Position numbers and translations under genes: made by a program | Origin: Allonocardiopsis opalescens | Lineage (GTDB): Bacteria > Actinomycetota > Actinomycetes > Streptosporangiales > Streptosporangiaceae | Reading direction: 5' to 3' | NCBI RefSeq assembly: GCF_003002095.1 | Contig: NZ_PVZC01000001.1 | Span: 496,001 to 560,000 of the forward strand | DNA: 64,000 nucleotides | Part shown: one piece after another, positions 39,241 to 48,748 of the stretch | Layout of the letters: each line of letters begins with the position of its first letter | Position numbering within the stretch: position 1 is the first letter of the stretch | Notes under the pieces: generated by a model | What the model was told of the DNA's origin: nothing | The model's database searches: none | The model's input: only the letters and a program-made list of their open reading frames with translations

Positions 39241-40182
39241 GTGGGCAAGCGCAGCCGCGGCGGCCAGGCGGTCCGCGAGCGCAACGCGGCCGAACCGCCG
39301 CCCGCTCCCGCGCCGCTCGGCGCGCCGGTCGCCGACAGCCACACCCACATGGACATGCAGACCCCCGACGTCGCCGAGATCGTCGCCGCCGCCCAGGCCG
39401 TGAACGTCACCACCCTGATCCAGGTGGGCGTCGACACCGCCTCCTCGCGCTGGGGCGCCGAGACCGCCGCCGCCCACGACCGCGTCTGGGCCACGGTCGC
39501 GCTGCACCCCAACGAGGCCCCCCGCATCTGGCACGGCGACGGCCACCCCGGCGTCGAGGCCGACGGCACCGACTGGGCCGGCCGCGCCCGCCCGCCCGGC
39601 GGCGAGGCCGCCCTGAGCGCCGCCCTGGCCGAGATCGACGCGCTCGCCGCGCTGCCCCAGGTCGTCGGGGTCGGCGAGACCGGCCTCGACTACTTCAGGA
39701 CCGGCCCCGAGGGCGTCGCCGCCCAGCAGGAGTCCTTCCGCGCCCACATCGCCATCGCCAAGCGGCACGGCCTCGCCCTGATGATCCATGACCGCGACGC
39801 CCACGACGACGTGTTCCGGCTGCTCGACGAGGAGGGCGCCCCGGACCGCACCGTCTTCCACTGCTTCTCCGGCGACGCCGCCATGGCGCGCCGCTGCGCG
39901 GACGCCGGCTACTACATGAGCTTCGCCGGCAACGTCACCTTCGCCAGCGCGCAGAACCTGCGCGAGGCCGCCGCCGTCGCCCCAGCCGAGCTGATGCTGG
40001 TCGAGACCGACGCGCCCTTCCTCACCCCCAGGCCGCACCGCGGCCGCCCCAACGCCCCCTACCTGATCCCGCTCACCCTGCGCGCACTCGCCGAGGCCAA
40101 GGACATGGACCCCGACGAACTCGCCGCCGCCATCGGCGCCAACACCGCCCGCGCCTTCGCGCTGCCCGGCCCGGTCGGGTGA
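39241..40182 (+). CDS. tatD: TatD family metal-dependent deoxyribonuclease/hydrolase
   Basis: A TIM-barrel hydrolase with DNase activity in characterised members. The 313-residue protein has the metal motif DSHTHMD (about 33-39), GETGLDYFR (about 146-154), FHCFSGD (about 203-209) and LVETDAPFLTPRPHRG (about 254-269). GTG 39241 has GGGAGGGG upstream. The N-terminal 28 residues (GKRSRGGQAVRERNAAEPPP) are specific to actinobacterial members. It is upstream of rpfB as in Streptomyces, except that a CoA transferase gene is inserted on the opposite strand. Confidence 0.93.
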   Translation: MGKRSRGGQAVRERNAAEPPPAPAPLGAPVADSHTHMDMQTPDVAEIVAAAQAVNVTTLIQVGVDTASSRWGAETAAAHDRVWATVALHPNEAPRIWHGDGHPGVEADGTDWAGRARPPGGEAALSAALAEIDALAALPQVVGVGETGLDYFRTGPEGVAAQQESFRAHIAIAKRHGLALMIHDRDAHDDVFRLLDEEGAPDRTVFHCFSGDAAMARRCADAGYYMSFAGNVTFASAQNLREAAAVAPAELMLVETDAPFLTPRPHRGRPNAPYLIPLTLRALAEAKDMDPDELAAAIGANTARAFALPGPVG

Positions 40183-40194
40183 GCCCCGGCCCCC

Positions 40195-41307
40195 TCACAC
40201 GTCCTCCAGGCCCCAGGCGCGCAGGGTGTCGGGCAGCGACGGGGTCGGCTCGGCCGGGTCGCGGGTGACCCGGCCCGGGGTGCGGCTGAAGCGCGGGGCG
40301 GCCCCCGGGAAGGTGGCGCCGCCGCGCCGCAGCACCGAGCCGCGTGCGGCGATGTGCGGATGGCCGGGCGCCTCCGACGGCGACAGCACCGGCTGCACGC
40401 ACGCCTCGGTGCCCTCGAACAGCCGCGCCCAGTCGTCGCGGGAGCGGGCGCGGAAGCGCTCGGCCAGCACCGCCCGCAGCCGGGGCCACCCCTCCCGGTC
40501 CCACTGCGCGGGCAGCCCGGCCGGATCCAGCTCCAGCCCGGCCAGCAGCGCCGCGTAGAAGCGGTCCTCGATCGCGCCCACCGACACGTGGCCGCCGTCC
40601 GCGCACTCGTACACGTCGTACCAGGGGGCGCCGGTGTCCAGGTAGTTGGTGCCCGGCTCCCGCGTCCACAGGCCCCGTTCAAGGTCGTCGTGGATCATCG
40701 CGGTGAGGAAGGCGCTGCCGTCCACCATGGCGGCGTCCACCACCTGGCCGCGCCCCGAGGAGCCGCGCTCGATCAGCGCGGCCAGCACCCCCGTCACCAG
40801 GAACAGCGCGCCGCCGCCGAAGTCGCCCACCAGGTTCGCCGGCGGCACCGGCGCGGAGCCGGCCCGGCGGAAACCGTGCAGCGCGCCGTTGAGCGAGATG
40901 TAGTTCAGGTCGTGCCCGACCCGCCGCGCCAGCGGGCCGTCCTGGCCCCAGCCGGTCATCCGCCCGAACACCAGCCCCGGGTTCACCGCCCAGCAGTCGT
41001 CGGGACCCAGCCCCAGACGCTCCATCACCCCGGGCCGGAAGCCCTCCACCAGCACGTCGGCCGCGCCCGCCAGCCGCAGCGCGCGGTCCCGGCCGGCCGG
41101 GGACTTCAGGTCCAGGCCCAGCACGGGCCGGCCGTGGCTCATCTGCGGGCGCTCGGTGCGCGCGGCCGGGCCGCCGTCGGCGCCCGGCGCCTCCGGACGG
41201 TCCACCCGCAGCACGTCCGCCCCGAGGTCGGCCAGCAGCATCGCGGCCATCGGCCCGGGGCCGATCCCCGCGAACTCCAGCACCCGTATACCGTCGAGTG
41301 GCCCCAC
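40195..41307 (-). CDS. CaiB/BaiF CoA transferase, alpha-methylacyl-CoA racemase-like
   Basis: A family III CoA transferase. The 370-residue protein starts GPLDGIRVLEFAGIGPGPMA, the racemase-type N-terminus (first 20 residues after GTG), followed by LADLGADVLRVDRPE, LDLKSPAGRDRALRL, and the catalytic aspartate in GRGQVVDAAMVDGS (about 190-200). GTG 41307 has GGGAGAGGATGG ten bases upstream and matches the family start; an ATG at 41349 would add 14 unusual residues. It probably epimerises branched acyl-CoAs for beta-oxidation. It is convergent with tatD and divergent from rpfB. Confidence 0.88.
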   Translation of the reverse strand: MGPLDGIRVLEFAGIGPGPMAAMLLADLGADVLRVDRPEAPGADGGPAARTERPQMSHGRPVLGLDLKSPAGRDRALRLAGAADVLVEGFRPGVMERLGLGPDDCWAVNPGLVFGRMTGWGQDGPLARRVGHDLNYISLNGALHGFRRAGSAPVPPANLVGDFGGGALFLVTGVLAALIERGSSGRGQVVDAAMVDGSAFLTAMIHDDLERGLWTREPGTNYLDTGAPWYDVYECADGGHVSVGAIEDRFYAALLAGLELDPAGLPAQWDREGWPRLRAVLAERFRARSRDDWARLFEGTEACVQPVLSPSEAPGHPHIAARGSVLRRGGATFPGAAPRFSRTPGRVTRDPAEPTPSLPDTLRAWGLEDV

Positions 41308-41499
41308 CTGCGAACCATCCTCTCCCTCGCGGTGCGCGTCCCCGCCCATTGTCGCGCCGCCCGGCGCCGCGCCGCCGACCGGCCCGCCGCCCGCCACCAG
41401 GACACCACCCGGCGGCGGGCGGCACCACCCGGCGCCGCGGCCCGCTCCCGGCCGGGCCCCGGGGCAGGACGCGAACCGGACACGGATTGACAGATCCGG

Positions 41500-41529
41500 T
41501 TGAGCGGCACCGGCGGGCTCCGTTAGGGT
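41500..41529 (+). promoter_or_regulatory. Candidate rpfB promoter
   Basis: TTGAGC at 41500-41505 and TAGGGT at 41524-41529 are separated by 18 bp. Transcription would begin near 41536, leaving a leader of about 105 nt. The remaining 334-bp gap from 41308 to 41641 shows no gene and no ydaO-type (c-di-AMP) riboswitch, which precedes rpf genes in some actinobacteria. Confidence 0.4.
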
Positions 41530-41641
41530 CCAGGTTTCGTAGCCGGAGTGTCGATCCACGGGACCACTCCGCGCCCGCCGCTTCCTCCGGCGCCGAGCCC
41601 GCCGGAGAGTTCCCGCCGTTCCTCACCCCACAGGGGGCGCT

Positions 41642-42874
41642 GTGTCTCGTTCGCGACGTCGTGGCCGCAGAACCCGTCTCACCGTGCCGGGACTCGGCGC
41701 GGTGACCGCAGCCGCGGGCCGGCTGCGCCCGCCCCGCCTGCCGGCCCTGCCGCTGCCCGGCTTCCTGCGCTCGCGCACCGTGCAGATCATCGCGGCCGCC
41801 GTCGCCGCAGTCGCCGTCGTGCTGGGCGGCTTCGCGGTGGTGAACCAGCGGGTCACCCTCGTCGTCAACGGCGAGAGCCGCAGCGTGTTCACCCTGGCCG
41901 GCACCGTGCAGGAGGTGCTCGCCGACAACGGCGTGCCGGTCGCCGAAGGCGACCTCGTCGCGCCCGCCCCCGCCACCGCCCTGGCCGGAGGCGCCCGGAT
42001 CGAGGTGCTGCACGCCCGGCCGCTCACCCTCACCCTCGACGGCGAGACCCAGACCCACACCGTCGCGGCGCTCACCGTCGGCGAGGCACTGGAGCGGCTG
42101 GAGCTGGCCGACGCCGCCGCCGAACTCTCCGTCGACCCCGCCACCCCGCTGCCCCCCGACGGCCTCGAAGTGGACATGCGCAGCGCCCAGCGGCTGGCCA
42201 TCCTGCTCGACCAGACCCGCATCGTGGCCGCCACCACCGCGCCCACCGTCCGCGACCTCCTCGCCGAGTACGAGATCCCCGTCGGCGAGCACGACTTCGT
42301 CGAGCCGGGCCTGGACGAGGCGCCCGAGACCGGCATGGTGGTCCGCGTCTGGCAGCTGCTGGAGGAGCCGGTCACCGAGGAGGAGGAGATCCCGGCCGAG
42401 ATCGAGGAGCGCGAGAACGCCGAACTGGAGCAGGGCACCGAGAACGTCGTCCGCGAACCCGAGCCCGGCCTGCGCGAGATCACCTACGGCTACGTGATGG
42501 AGGAGGGCGAGCGCACCCGCCGCGTCATCTCCGAGGAGGTCGTCCGCGAGCCCGTCAACGGCATCACCGAGATCGGCACCATGGAGCCCGAGGAGCCGGA
42601 GATCGACCCCAACGTGGGCGGCGACGCCGACAGCCTGAACTGGGCCGGCCTGGCGGAGTGCGAGTCCGGCGGGAACCCCACCGCCGTCAACCCGGCCGGC
42701 TACTACGGCCTCTACCAGTTCTCCACCAGCACCTGGGCGTCGGTCGGCGGCAGCGGCCTGCCCAGCGAGGCCAGCCCCGACGAGCAGACCATGCGCGCGA
42801 AGATGCTCTACAACGCGGTCGGCGGCAACTGGCAGAGCCAGTGGCCGCACTGCGGAGTGCACCTGTTCGACTAG
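41642..42874 (+). CDS. rpfB: Resuscitation-promoting factor RpfB
   Basis: A secreted or anchored peptidoglycan-cleaving lytic transglycosylase that helps dormant cells and spores resume growth. The 410-residue protein has a basic start and one membrane/signal helix (about 47-66), three DUF348 repeats (about 69-100, 128-155 and 184-213), a G5 domain (about 235-312) and the C-terminal Rpf catalytic domain (about 335-410), with catalytic glutamate in LAECESGGNP and the YYGLYQFSTSTW groove. The GTG at 41642 follows ACAGGGGGCGCT. Usually rsmA follows in the same direction; here rsmA is on the opposite strand. Confidence 0.95.
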   Translation: MSRSRRRGRRTRLTVPGLGAVTAAAGRLRPPRLPALPLPGFLRSRTVQIIAAAVAAVAVVLGGFAVVNQRVTLVVNGESRSVFTLAGTVQEVLADNGVPVAEGDLVAPAPATALAGGARIEVLHARPLTLTLDGETQTHTVAALTVGEALERLELADAAAELSVDPATPLPPDGLEVDMRSAQRLAILLDQTRIVAATTAPTVRDLLAEYEIPVGEHDFVEPGLDEAPETGMVVRVWQLLEEPVTEEEEIPAEIEERENAELEQGTENVVREPEPGLREITYGYVMEEGERTRRVISEEVVREPVNGITEIGTMEPEEPEIDPNVGGDADSLNWAGLAECESGGNPTAVNPAGYYGLYQFSTSTWASVGGSGLPSEASPDEQTMRAKMLYNAVGGNWQSQWPHCGVHLFD

Positions 42875-42893
42875 GCCCCGGCCGGGCCCCCGC

Positions 42894-42919
42894 CCCGCCC
42901 GGTCTCAGGACCGGGCGGG
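42894..42919. terminator. Bidirectional terminator between rpfB and rsmA
   Basis: An 11-bp stem (CCCGCCCGGTC with 42909-42919), 4-nt loop. It includes the rsmA stop codon in its loop and lies 20 bp after the rpfB stop. Confidence 0.7.
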
Positions 42920-43792
42920 CGCGCCGGCCGGGCGGTGCTCGGCGATCCGGGCGAAGTCCTCGATCCGCACCGCCTCGCCGCGCGCCGACGGGTCCACTCC
43001 GGCGGCGCGCAGCGCCGCCTCGGCCGCCGCGGCAGAGCCCGCCCAGCCCGCCAGCGCCGCCCGCAGCGTCTTGCGGCGCTGCGCGAAGGCCGCGTCGACC
43101 ACGGCGAAGACCTCGTCCCGGCGGGCCGGGGTGCTGGGCGGCTCCCGCCGCTCCAGCGCCACCAGGCCCGAGTCGACCCCCGGCACCGGCCAGAACACGG
43201 TGCGGCCCACCGAGCCCGCGCGGCGCACCCGCGCGTACCAGGCCGCCTTCACCGACGGCACCCCGTACACCTTGCCGCCCGGGCCCGCGGCCAGCCGCTC
43301 GGCCACCTCCGCCTGCACCATCACCAGGCCGCGCCGCAGCGAGGGCAGCACCTCCAGCAGGTGCAGCACCACCGGCACCGCCACGTTGTAGGGCAGGTTC
43401 GCGACCAGCGCCGTGGGCGGCGGCCCGGGCACGCCGCCGATCCGCAGCGCGTCGGCGGCCACCACCTCGAGCCGCTCGCGCAGCCCCGGGGCGCGCTCGG
43501 CGACCGTGCCCGGCAGCGCGGCGGCCAGCACCGGGTCCACCTCCACCGCCACCACCCGCCGCGCCGCCGCCAGCAGCGCCAGCGTCAGCGAGCCCAGACC
43601 CGGCCCGACCTCCACCACCACGTCGCCGGGGCCGACCCCGGCGGTGCGCACGATACGGCGAACCGTGCCCTGGTCGATGACGAAGTTCTGCCCGAGCGTC
43701 TTGGTGGGGCGCACGCCCAGCCGGTCGGCCAGCGCGCGGATCTCGGCCGGCCCGAGCAGCCGGGCGGCGGGGGCGTCCTCAGAGGGGGTCAC
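42905..43792 (-). CDS. rsmA: 16S rRNA (adenine1518/1519-N6)-dimethyltransferase
   Basis: The product dimethylates two adjacent adenines in helix 45 of 16S rRNA. The 295-residue protein shows [11 protein letters not shown] (about 30-40), the SAM motif [16 protein letters not shown] (about 58-73), and the catalytic [10 protein letters not shown] (about 129-138). GTG 43792 overlaps the stop of the upstream kinase (GTGA), so the two are translationally coupled. In Streptomyces and Mycobacterium rsmA lies in the rpfB-rsmA-ispE direction; here it has been reoriented with the kinase gene. Confidence 0.95.
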   Translation of the reverse strand: MTPSEDAPAARLLGPAEIRALADRLGVRPTKTLGQNFVIDQGTVRRIVRTAGVGPGDVVVEVGPGLGSLTLALLAAARRVVAVEVDPVLAAALPGTVAERAPGLRERLEVVAADALRIGGVPGPPPTALVANLPYNVAVPVVLHLLEVLPSLRRGLVMVQAEVAERLAAGPGGKVYGVPSVKAAWYARVRRAGSVGRTVFWPVPGVDSGLVALERREPPSTPARRDEVFAVVDAAFAQRRKTLRAALAGWAGSAAAAEAALRAAGVDPSARGEAVRIEDFARIAEHRPAGAPARS

Positions 43793-45720
43793 CCCCTCAT
43801 GGTGCCAGCCTCCTGGCCCTCCACGGGGTCCTGCGGCCCGTCAACGCCCTGGCACTCGACGGGTGTGGCGAGGTCGTCCAGGTTGAAGCGGGCGACGTCG
43901 AAGCGCTGCGCCTCATCGCTGCCGTCGGTGCGCAGCGACACCTCGCACAGCGGATCGATCGTGTTCAGCGGGAAGGCGACCGCCACCTGCAGTTCGTCTC
44001 CGGCCTGGACCAGCACCTCGGGGCTCGACGCCCCCTCCGAGATCAGCAGCAGCGTCTCGCCGTCGGTGCGCATGGGGCCCGCGGTCGTCAGCTGCTGGTC
44101 GGGGGCGATCAGCGACACCAGGTCCTGGCCGTCGTTGGCGACGTCCACCACCACCCAGCACATCCCGGGCCCCCCGGGCCAGTCGGTGGCGGGCGCGGCG
44201 GGCTCCCGCGGCGGGCGCTGCACCGCGCCGGAGGGCACGCAGTCGATGTAGCGGGGGGTGAACTGGGTGCCGGCCGGCTGCTGCGCGTCGGCCCCGGGCG
44301 CGGGCGCCTCGGCGCCGCCGCCATTGCCCTGGGTGAGGGCCGAGCTGAGGGTGATGGCGCCCGCCGCCAGCAGCAGCAGCACGATCACGGCGATGATCAG
44401 CGCGATCACCAGGCCGGAGCGGCGGCGCGGCTGCGAGATGGAGGTGTGCGGGCGCGGCGGCACCGGCGGCACGTACGGGCGCGCGCCCGTCGCCATCTCG
44501 CCCGCCGGACCGGTGGCGCCCTGGTAGCCGACCCGCGGGATGTCGCCGGTGACCGGGCCGCCCGGCGGCGGACCGGCCGGACGGGGACCCAGCGAGACGG
44601 GGCCGCTGGTCAGCGGTCCGGCCGGCATCCGCCCCGACGCCATCGGGCCGCCCTGCGGCGCGGGACCGTGCGGCACCGGCGGCATCCGGCCGGTGTGCGG
44701 GCCCTGCGGCGGCGGGCCCGGATGCGGCGGGGGCGGCCGGAACTGCTGCTGCGGCGGCATCGGCGGCGCCCCCATGCCCGGCGGCAGCGGCGGCGGCCGC
44801 CAGGAGTGGTTCAGCGCCTCGCTCACCACGGCGTTGGGATCCTGCGGCGCCGAACCGCCGCCCACCAGTTCCAGCAGCAGGTCCTGCGCCGACGGGCGCT
44901 GGTTGGGGTCCTTGTTCAGCGCCCGCGCCACCAGGCGGTCCAGCGGCGCCGACAGGCCGCTGATGTCGGGCTCGGTGAACAGCACCCGCTTGCCCAGGGT
45001 CATGGCGTCGCCATTGCCGAACGGGTGCTTGCCGGTGCCGGCGAAGGCGACCAGGCAGCCCCAGGCGAAGACGTCGGCCTTCGGGGTGACCTGCTCCTCC
45101 ATCAGCTGCTCGGGCGCCATCCAGCCCGGGCTGCCCATCACGATGCCGGCCCGGGTGTGGTCGTTGGCGCCGTGCAGCGCGCGGGCGATGCCGAAGTCGA
45201 TGACGCGGGGCCCCGACAGGGACAGCAGCACATTGGCCGGCTTGAGGTCGCGGTGCACCAGCCCGGCGCCGTGGATCGCGGCCAGCGCCGCCGCCACGCC
45301 CAGCGCGAAGCCGTGCAGGGTGCCGGAGTCCAGCGGGCCCCGCTGCGCCACCTGGTCCGACAGGGCCGTGCCCGAGATGTACTCGGTGACCATGTACGGG
45401 CGGCTCTCGAAGGTGCCGAAGTCGAGCACCTTCGCGGTGCAGAAGGACGCCACCCGCTGGGCGTTCTGCATCTCGTCGCGGAACCGGGCCCGGGTCGCCT
45501 CGTCATGGGCCAGCTCGGGCCGGATCACCTTGATCGCCGCGAGCTGGCCGGAATCGGGCAGCTTGGCCAGGTACACCGTGCCCATACCGCCGGAGCCGAG
45601 CTTTCCGGCCAGCACGTAAGAGCCGATCGCCGCCGGATCCCCGGCGGCTAGCGGCTCCACGTTCTCTGGGAGCTCGTCCGACCGCAAGCCACCCTCCACG
45701 GCGGTGTCCATGCTGTCCAT
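43789..45720 (-). CDS. Transmembrane Ser/Thr protein kinase (no PASTA domain)
   Basis: A Hanks-type receptor kinase of 643 residues. The kinase domain (about 33-290) has the Gly loop [10 protein letters not shown] (41-50), K64 in AAIKVI, the catalytic HRDLKPANV (D158), DFG (D175) and MAPEQ. A proline-rich linker (about 305-425) leads to one membrane helix (about 435-460), then a 180-residue extracellular domain containing three cysteines ([17 protein letters not shown]) without PASTA, WD40 or NHL repeats, resembling ligand-type domains of unknown specificity. ATG 45720 is the first plausible start; another ATG is three codons later, and no strong ribosome site separates them. Its stop overlaps the rsmA start. 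Confidence 0.92.
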   Translation of the reverse strand: MDSMDTAVEGGLRSDELPENVEPLAAGDPAAIGSYVLAGKLGSGGMGTVYLAKLPDSGQLAAIKVIRPELAHDEATRARFRDEMQNAQRVASFCTAKVLDFGTFESRPYMVTEYISGTALSDQVAQRGPLDSGTLHGFALGVAAALAAIHGAGLVHRDLKPANVLLSLSGPRVIDFGIARALHGANDHTRAGIVMGSPGWMAPEQLMEEQVTPKADVFAWGCLVAFAGTGKHPFGNGDAMTLGKRVLFTEPDISGLSAPLDRLVARALNKDPNQRPSAQDLLLELVGGGSAPQDPNAVVSEALNHSWRPPPLPPGMGAPPMPPQQQFRPPPPHPGPPPQGPHTGRMPPVPHGPAPQGGPMASGRMPAGPLTSGPVSLGPRPAGPPPGGPVTGDIPRVGYQGATGPAGEMATGARPYVPPVPPRPHTSISQPRRRSGLVIALIIAVIVLLLLAAGAITLSSALTQGNGGGAEAPAPGADAQQPAGTQFTPRYIDCVPSGAVQRPPREPAAPATDWPGGPGMCWVVVDVANDGQDLVSLIAPDQQLTTAGPMRTDGETLLLISEGASSPEVLVQAGDELQVAVAFPLNTIDPLCEVSLRTDGSDEAQRFDVARFNLDDLATPVECQGVDGPQDPVEGQEAGTMRG

Positions 45721-45941
45721 TGCAAGGTCTCGGACCCAAAGTATCGGGCTCCCGCCCCAGATACCCACAACAGACTCGATTTCGGACCCCTGGGCGCTGC
45801 CGCGTCCCGGGACCGACCGGGTCCGCCGAGGTAGCTCCGGCGGGCGCGCTGGTCAAATGTACCCGGCTTCACACCGCCTTCAGCCGGGGCCGTCAGGGCC
45901 GGCGGGCCCGTTCGGCGCGGTACGGAGGGCGGGACCGGCTA

Positions 45942-45955
45942 CGATCTGCAGATCG
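45942..45955 (+). promoter_or_regulatory. Palindrome at the ispE start
   Basis: CGATCTGCAGATCG is a perfect 14-bp palindrome ending at the first base of the GTG start. A TACGAT -10-like hexamer overlaps its left edge (45940-45945). It could be an operator or simply chance. Confidence 0.35.
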
Positions 45956-46869
45956 TGACCGCCGTTACCGTGAGCGCGCCCGCCAAGGTCAACCTTCGCC
46001 TGGCGGTGGGGCCGCCCCGACCTGACGGATACCACGATCTCGTCAACGTGTTCCACGCCGTGTCCCTTTTCGACGAGGTGACCGTCACCGCCGCGGGACG
46101 GACCACCATCCGCATAGACGGCCCCGGCGCCGACGCGGTTCCCACCGACGGCCGGAATCTCGCCGCGATGGCCGCCGAGCGGCTGGCGCGCCGCCTCGGG
46201 GTGCCCGGCGGCGCCGCCATCCGGATCCGCAAGCGGATACCCGTGGCCGGCGGGATGGCCGGGGGCAGCGCCGACGCCGCCGCCGCCCTGCTCGCCTGCG
46301 CCGAACTGTGGGGCGCGGGCCTGAGCCGCGCCGAACTGATGCCCATCGCCGCCGAACTCGGCAGCGACGTGCCCTTCTCCCTGCTCGGCGGTACCGCCGT
46401 GGGCGCCGGGCGCGGCGAACTGCTCACCCCCGCGCAGGTCAACGGCGGCTACCACTGGGTCTTCGCCCTCGCCCACGGCGGCCTGTCCACCCCGGCCGTG
46501 TACGCCGAGTGCGACCGGCTGCGCGAGGAGGCCGGGCACCGGCCCGGCCCGCCCGCGCACGACGACAAGCTGATGGCCGCGCTGCGCGAGGGCGACGCCG
46601 CCGCCGTCGGCACCCGCCTCGCCAACGACCTGCAGGACGCCGCCCTGTCGCTGCGGCCCGAACTGGCGGGCGTCCTCGCCGCGGGCCGCGAGCGCGCCGC
46701 GCTGGGCGCGCTGGTGTCCGGCTCCGGCCCCACCTGCGCCTTCCTGGCCGAGTCGCCCGAGCACGCCGACGACATCGCGGCCGGGCTGCGCGCCTCGGCC
46801 GCCTGCCGCGGCACCGTCACCGCCCGCGGGCCGGTGCCCGGCGCCGCCGTCGTCCCCGGTCCCGGCTGA
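45955..46869 (+). CDS. ispE: 4-diphosphocytidyl-2-C-methyl-D-erythritol kinase
   Basis: A GHMP kinase of the non-mevalonate isoprenoid pathway. The 304-residue protein has VSAPAKVNLRLAVGPPRPDGYH (catalytic lysine region, about 6-27), the ATP loop PVAGGMAGGSADAAAAL (about 96-112) and GSDVPFSLLGGTA, plus VSGSGPTCAF near residue 260. GTG 45955 has no strong Shine-Dalgarno site. Confidence 0.96.
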   Translation: MTAVTVSAPAKVNLRLAVGPPRPDGYHDLVNVFHAVSLFDEVTVTAAGRTTIRIDGPGADAVPTDGRNLAAMAAERLARRLGVPGGAAIRIRKRIPVAGGMAGGSADAAAALLACAELWGAGLSRAELMPIAAELGSDVPFSLLGGTAVGAGRGELLTPAQVNGGYHWVFALAHGGLSTPAVYAECDRLREEAGHRPGPPAHDDKLMAALREGDAAAVGTRLANDLQDAALSLRPELAGVLAAGRERAALGALVSGSGPTCAFLAESPEHADDIAAGLRASAACRGTVTARGPVPGAAVVPGPG

Positions 46870-46935
46870 GCCTCCGCCGCCCCGGGGCGCCCGGGCGGCG
46901 CCGGGCGTACCGGGGAGCCCCGATAATGGGAGGCG

Positions 46936-48729
46936 ATGAACCTGGTCAATCTGGAGAACGTCAGCCTCGCCTACGGCCCCAACGTCCTGCTCGACTCCGT
47001 GTCGCTCGGCCTCGACGACACCGACCGCGTCGGCGTCGTCGGCCGCAACGGCGGCGGCAAGTCCACCCTGATGGGGGTGGTGTCCGGCCGCGTCGAACCC
47101 GACTCCGGCCGCGTCACCCACACCCGCGCCCTGCGCCTGGGGCAGCTGCTCCAGCGCGACGAGTTCCCCGCGGGCGCCACCGTGCGCGGCGTGGTCCTCG
47201 GCGACCGCGCCGAGCACGACTGGGCCGGCGACCCCCGGATCCGCGACGTGCTCACCGGGCTGCTGCCCGGCTGGGACCTCGACGTCCCGCTGGCCGAGCG
47301 CTCCGGCGGCGAGCGGCGCCGGGTGGCGCTGGCGCGGCTGCTCATCGGCGAGCACGACCTGGTGATCCTGGACGAGCCCACCAACCACCTCGACATCGAG
47401 GCCATCGACTGGCTCGCCCGCCACCTGCGCGAGCGGCGCGGCGCCCTCGTCGTCGTCACCCACGACCGCTGGTTCCTGGACGCCGTCACCACCCGCACCT
47501 GGGAGGTCTCCGACGGCCAGGTGCACCGCTACGAGGGCGGCTACGCCGCCTACGTCCTGGCCAAGGCCGAGCGGCAGCGCCAGGCCGCGGCGGCCGAGGA
47601 GCGGCGGCAGAACCTCATCCGCAAGGAGCTGGCCTGGCTGCGGCGCGGCCCGCCCGCCCGCACCTCCAAGCCGAAGTTCCGCATCGACGCGGCCAACGCG
47701 CTGATCGCCGACGAGCCGCCGGTGCGCGACACCGTCGAACTGGTCACCTTCGCCGCCACCCGGCTCGGCAAGACCGTCTACGACGTCCTCGACGTCACCG
47801 TCCGGCTCGACAGCGGCCAGCCCCCCATCTTCGACCACCTCACCTGGCAGCTGGGGCCGGGCGACCGCATCGGCCTGGTCGGGGTGAACGGCGCAGGCAA
47901 GACCACCCTGCTGCGGCTGCTGGCCGGGGAGGTCGCGCCGGAGGCCGGCCGGGTGGTGCGCGGCAAGACCGTGCGGCTGGGCCACCTCTCCCAGGAACTG
48001 GCCGAACTCGACCCGGCGCGGCGGGTGCTGGAGTCCGTCGAGGAGATCCGCCAGCACGTGCGGCTCGGCAAGCGCGAGTTCACCGCCGGGCAGATGCTGG
48101 AGCGCTTCGGCTTCCGCGCCGACCGGCAGTGGACCCCGATCGGCGACCTCTCCGGCGGCGAGCGGCGCCGGCTGCAGCTGCTGCGGCTGCTGATGGACGA
48201 GCCCAACGTGATCCTGCTCGACGAGCCCACCAACGACCTCGACATCGACACCCTCAACGAGCTGGAGGACCTCCTCGACGGCTGGCCCGGCTCGCTGGTG
48301 CTGGTCAGCCACGACCGCTACTTCCTGGAGCGGATCACCGACCGGGTGCTGGCCCTGCTCGGCGACGGCGGGCTCGCGATGCTGCCCGGCGGCGTCGAGG
48401 AGTACCTGGAGCGGCGCCGCAGCGGCGGCGCGGTGGCGCAGATCCCCGGGCGCCGCGAGGCCGAGCAGCGGGCGGCCGAGACGCCGCGGCCCGCCGCGGC
48501 GGGCCCCTCGGCGGCCGAGGTGCGCGCCGCCCGCAAGGAGATGCAGCGGGTGGAGCGCCGCCTGGAGCGGCTGGGCTCCCGCGAGTCCGAGCTGCACGAG
48601 CAGCTGGCCGCCAGCGCCGCCGACTACGCCAGGCTGGCCGAGCTGGACGCTGAGCTCAAGGCGCTGCTGGCCGAGAAGGAGCAGCTGGAGGAGGAGTGGC
48701 TGAGCGCCGCCGAGGGGGCGGGGGAGTAG
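46936..48729 (+). CDS. ABC-F family ATPase (Uup/EttA-like)
   Basis: A soluble translation-associated ATPase with two nucleotide-binding domains and no membrane part. NBD1 has Walker A GRNGGGKS (about 36-43), signature RSGGERRR and Walker B LVILDEPTNHLD; NBD2 has GVNGAGKT (about 316), LSGGERRRLQLL and VILLDEPTNDLD. The interdomain linker (about 205-275) is the P-site tRNA interaction motif. A C-terminal coiled coil of about 75 residues, rich in E, R and L, is Uup-like. The 597-residue gene follows ispE by 66 bp with GGGAGGCG before the ATG, as in other actinobacteria. Nothing indicates antibiotic-resistance type over housekeeping type. Confidence 0.92.
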   Translation: MNLVNLENVSLAYGPNVLLDSVSLGLDDTDRVGVVGRNGGGKSTLMGVVSGRVEPDSGRVTHTRALRLGQLLQRDEFPAGATVRGVVLGDRAEHDWAGDPRIRDVLTGLLPGWDLDVPLAERSGGERRRVALARLLIGEHDLVILDEPTNHLDIEAIDWLARHLRERRGALVVVTHDRWFLDAVTTRTWEVSDGQVHRYEGGYAAYVLAKAERQRQAAAAEERRQNLIRKELAWLRRGPPARTSKPKFRIDAANALIADEPPVRDTVELVTFAATRLGKTVYDVLDVTVRLDSGQPPIFDHLTWQLGPGDRIGLVGVNGAGKTTLLRLLAGEVAPEAGRVVRGKTVRLGHLSQELAELDPARRVLESVEEIRQHVRLGKREFTAGQMLERFGFRADRQWTPIGDLSGGERRRLQLLRLLMDEPNVILLDEPTNDLDIDTLNELEDLLDGWPGSLVLVSHDRYFLERITDRVLALLGDGGLAMLPGGVEEYLERRRSGGAVAQIPGRREAEQRAAETPRPAAAGPSAAEVRAARKEMQRVERRLERLGSRESELHEQLAASAADYARLAELDAELKALLAEKEQLEEEWLSAAEGAGE

Positions 48730-48748
48730 CGGGCGCCGCGGCCCGCCG

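Noticed and set aside
41308-41641. c-di-AMP (ydaO) riboswitch before rpfB
   Set aside because: The characteristic conserved blocks and pseudosymmetric stems could not be found.
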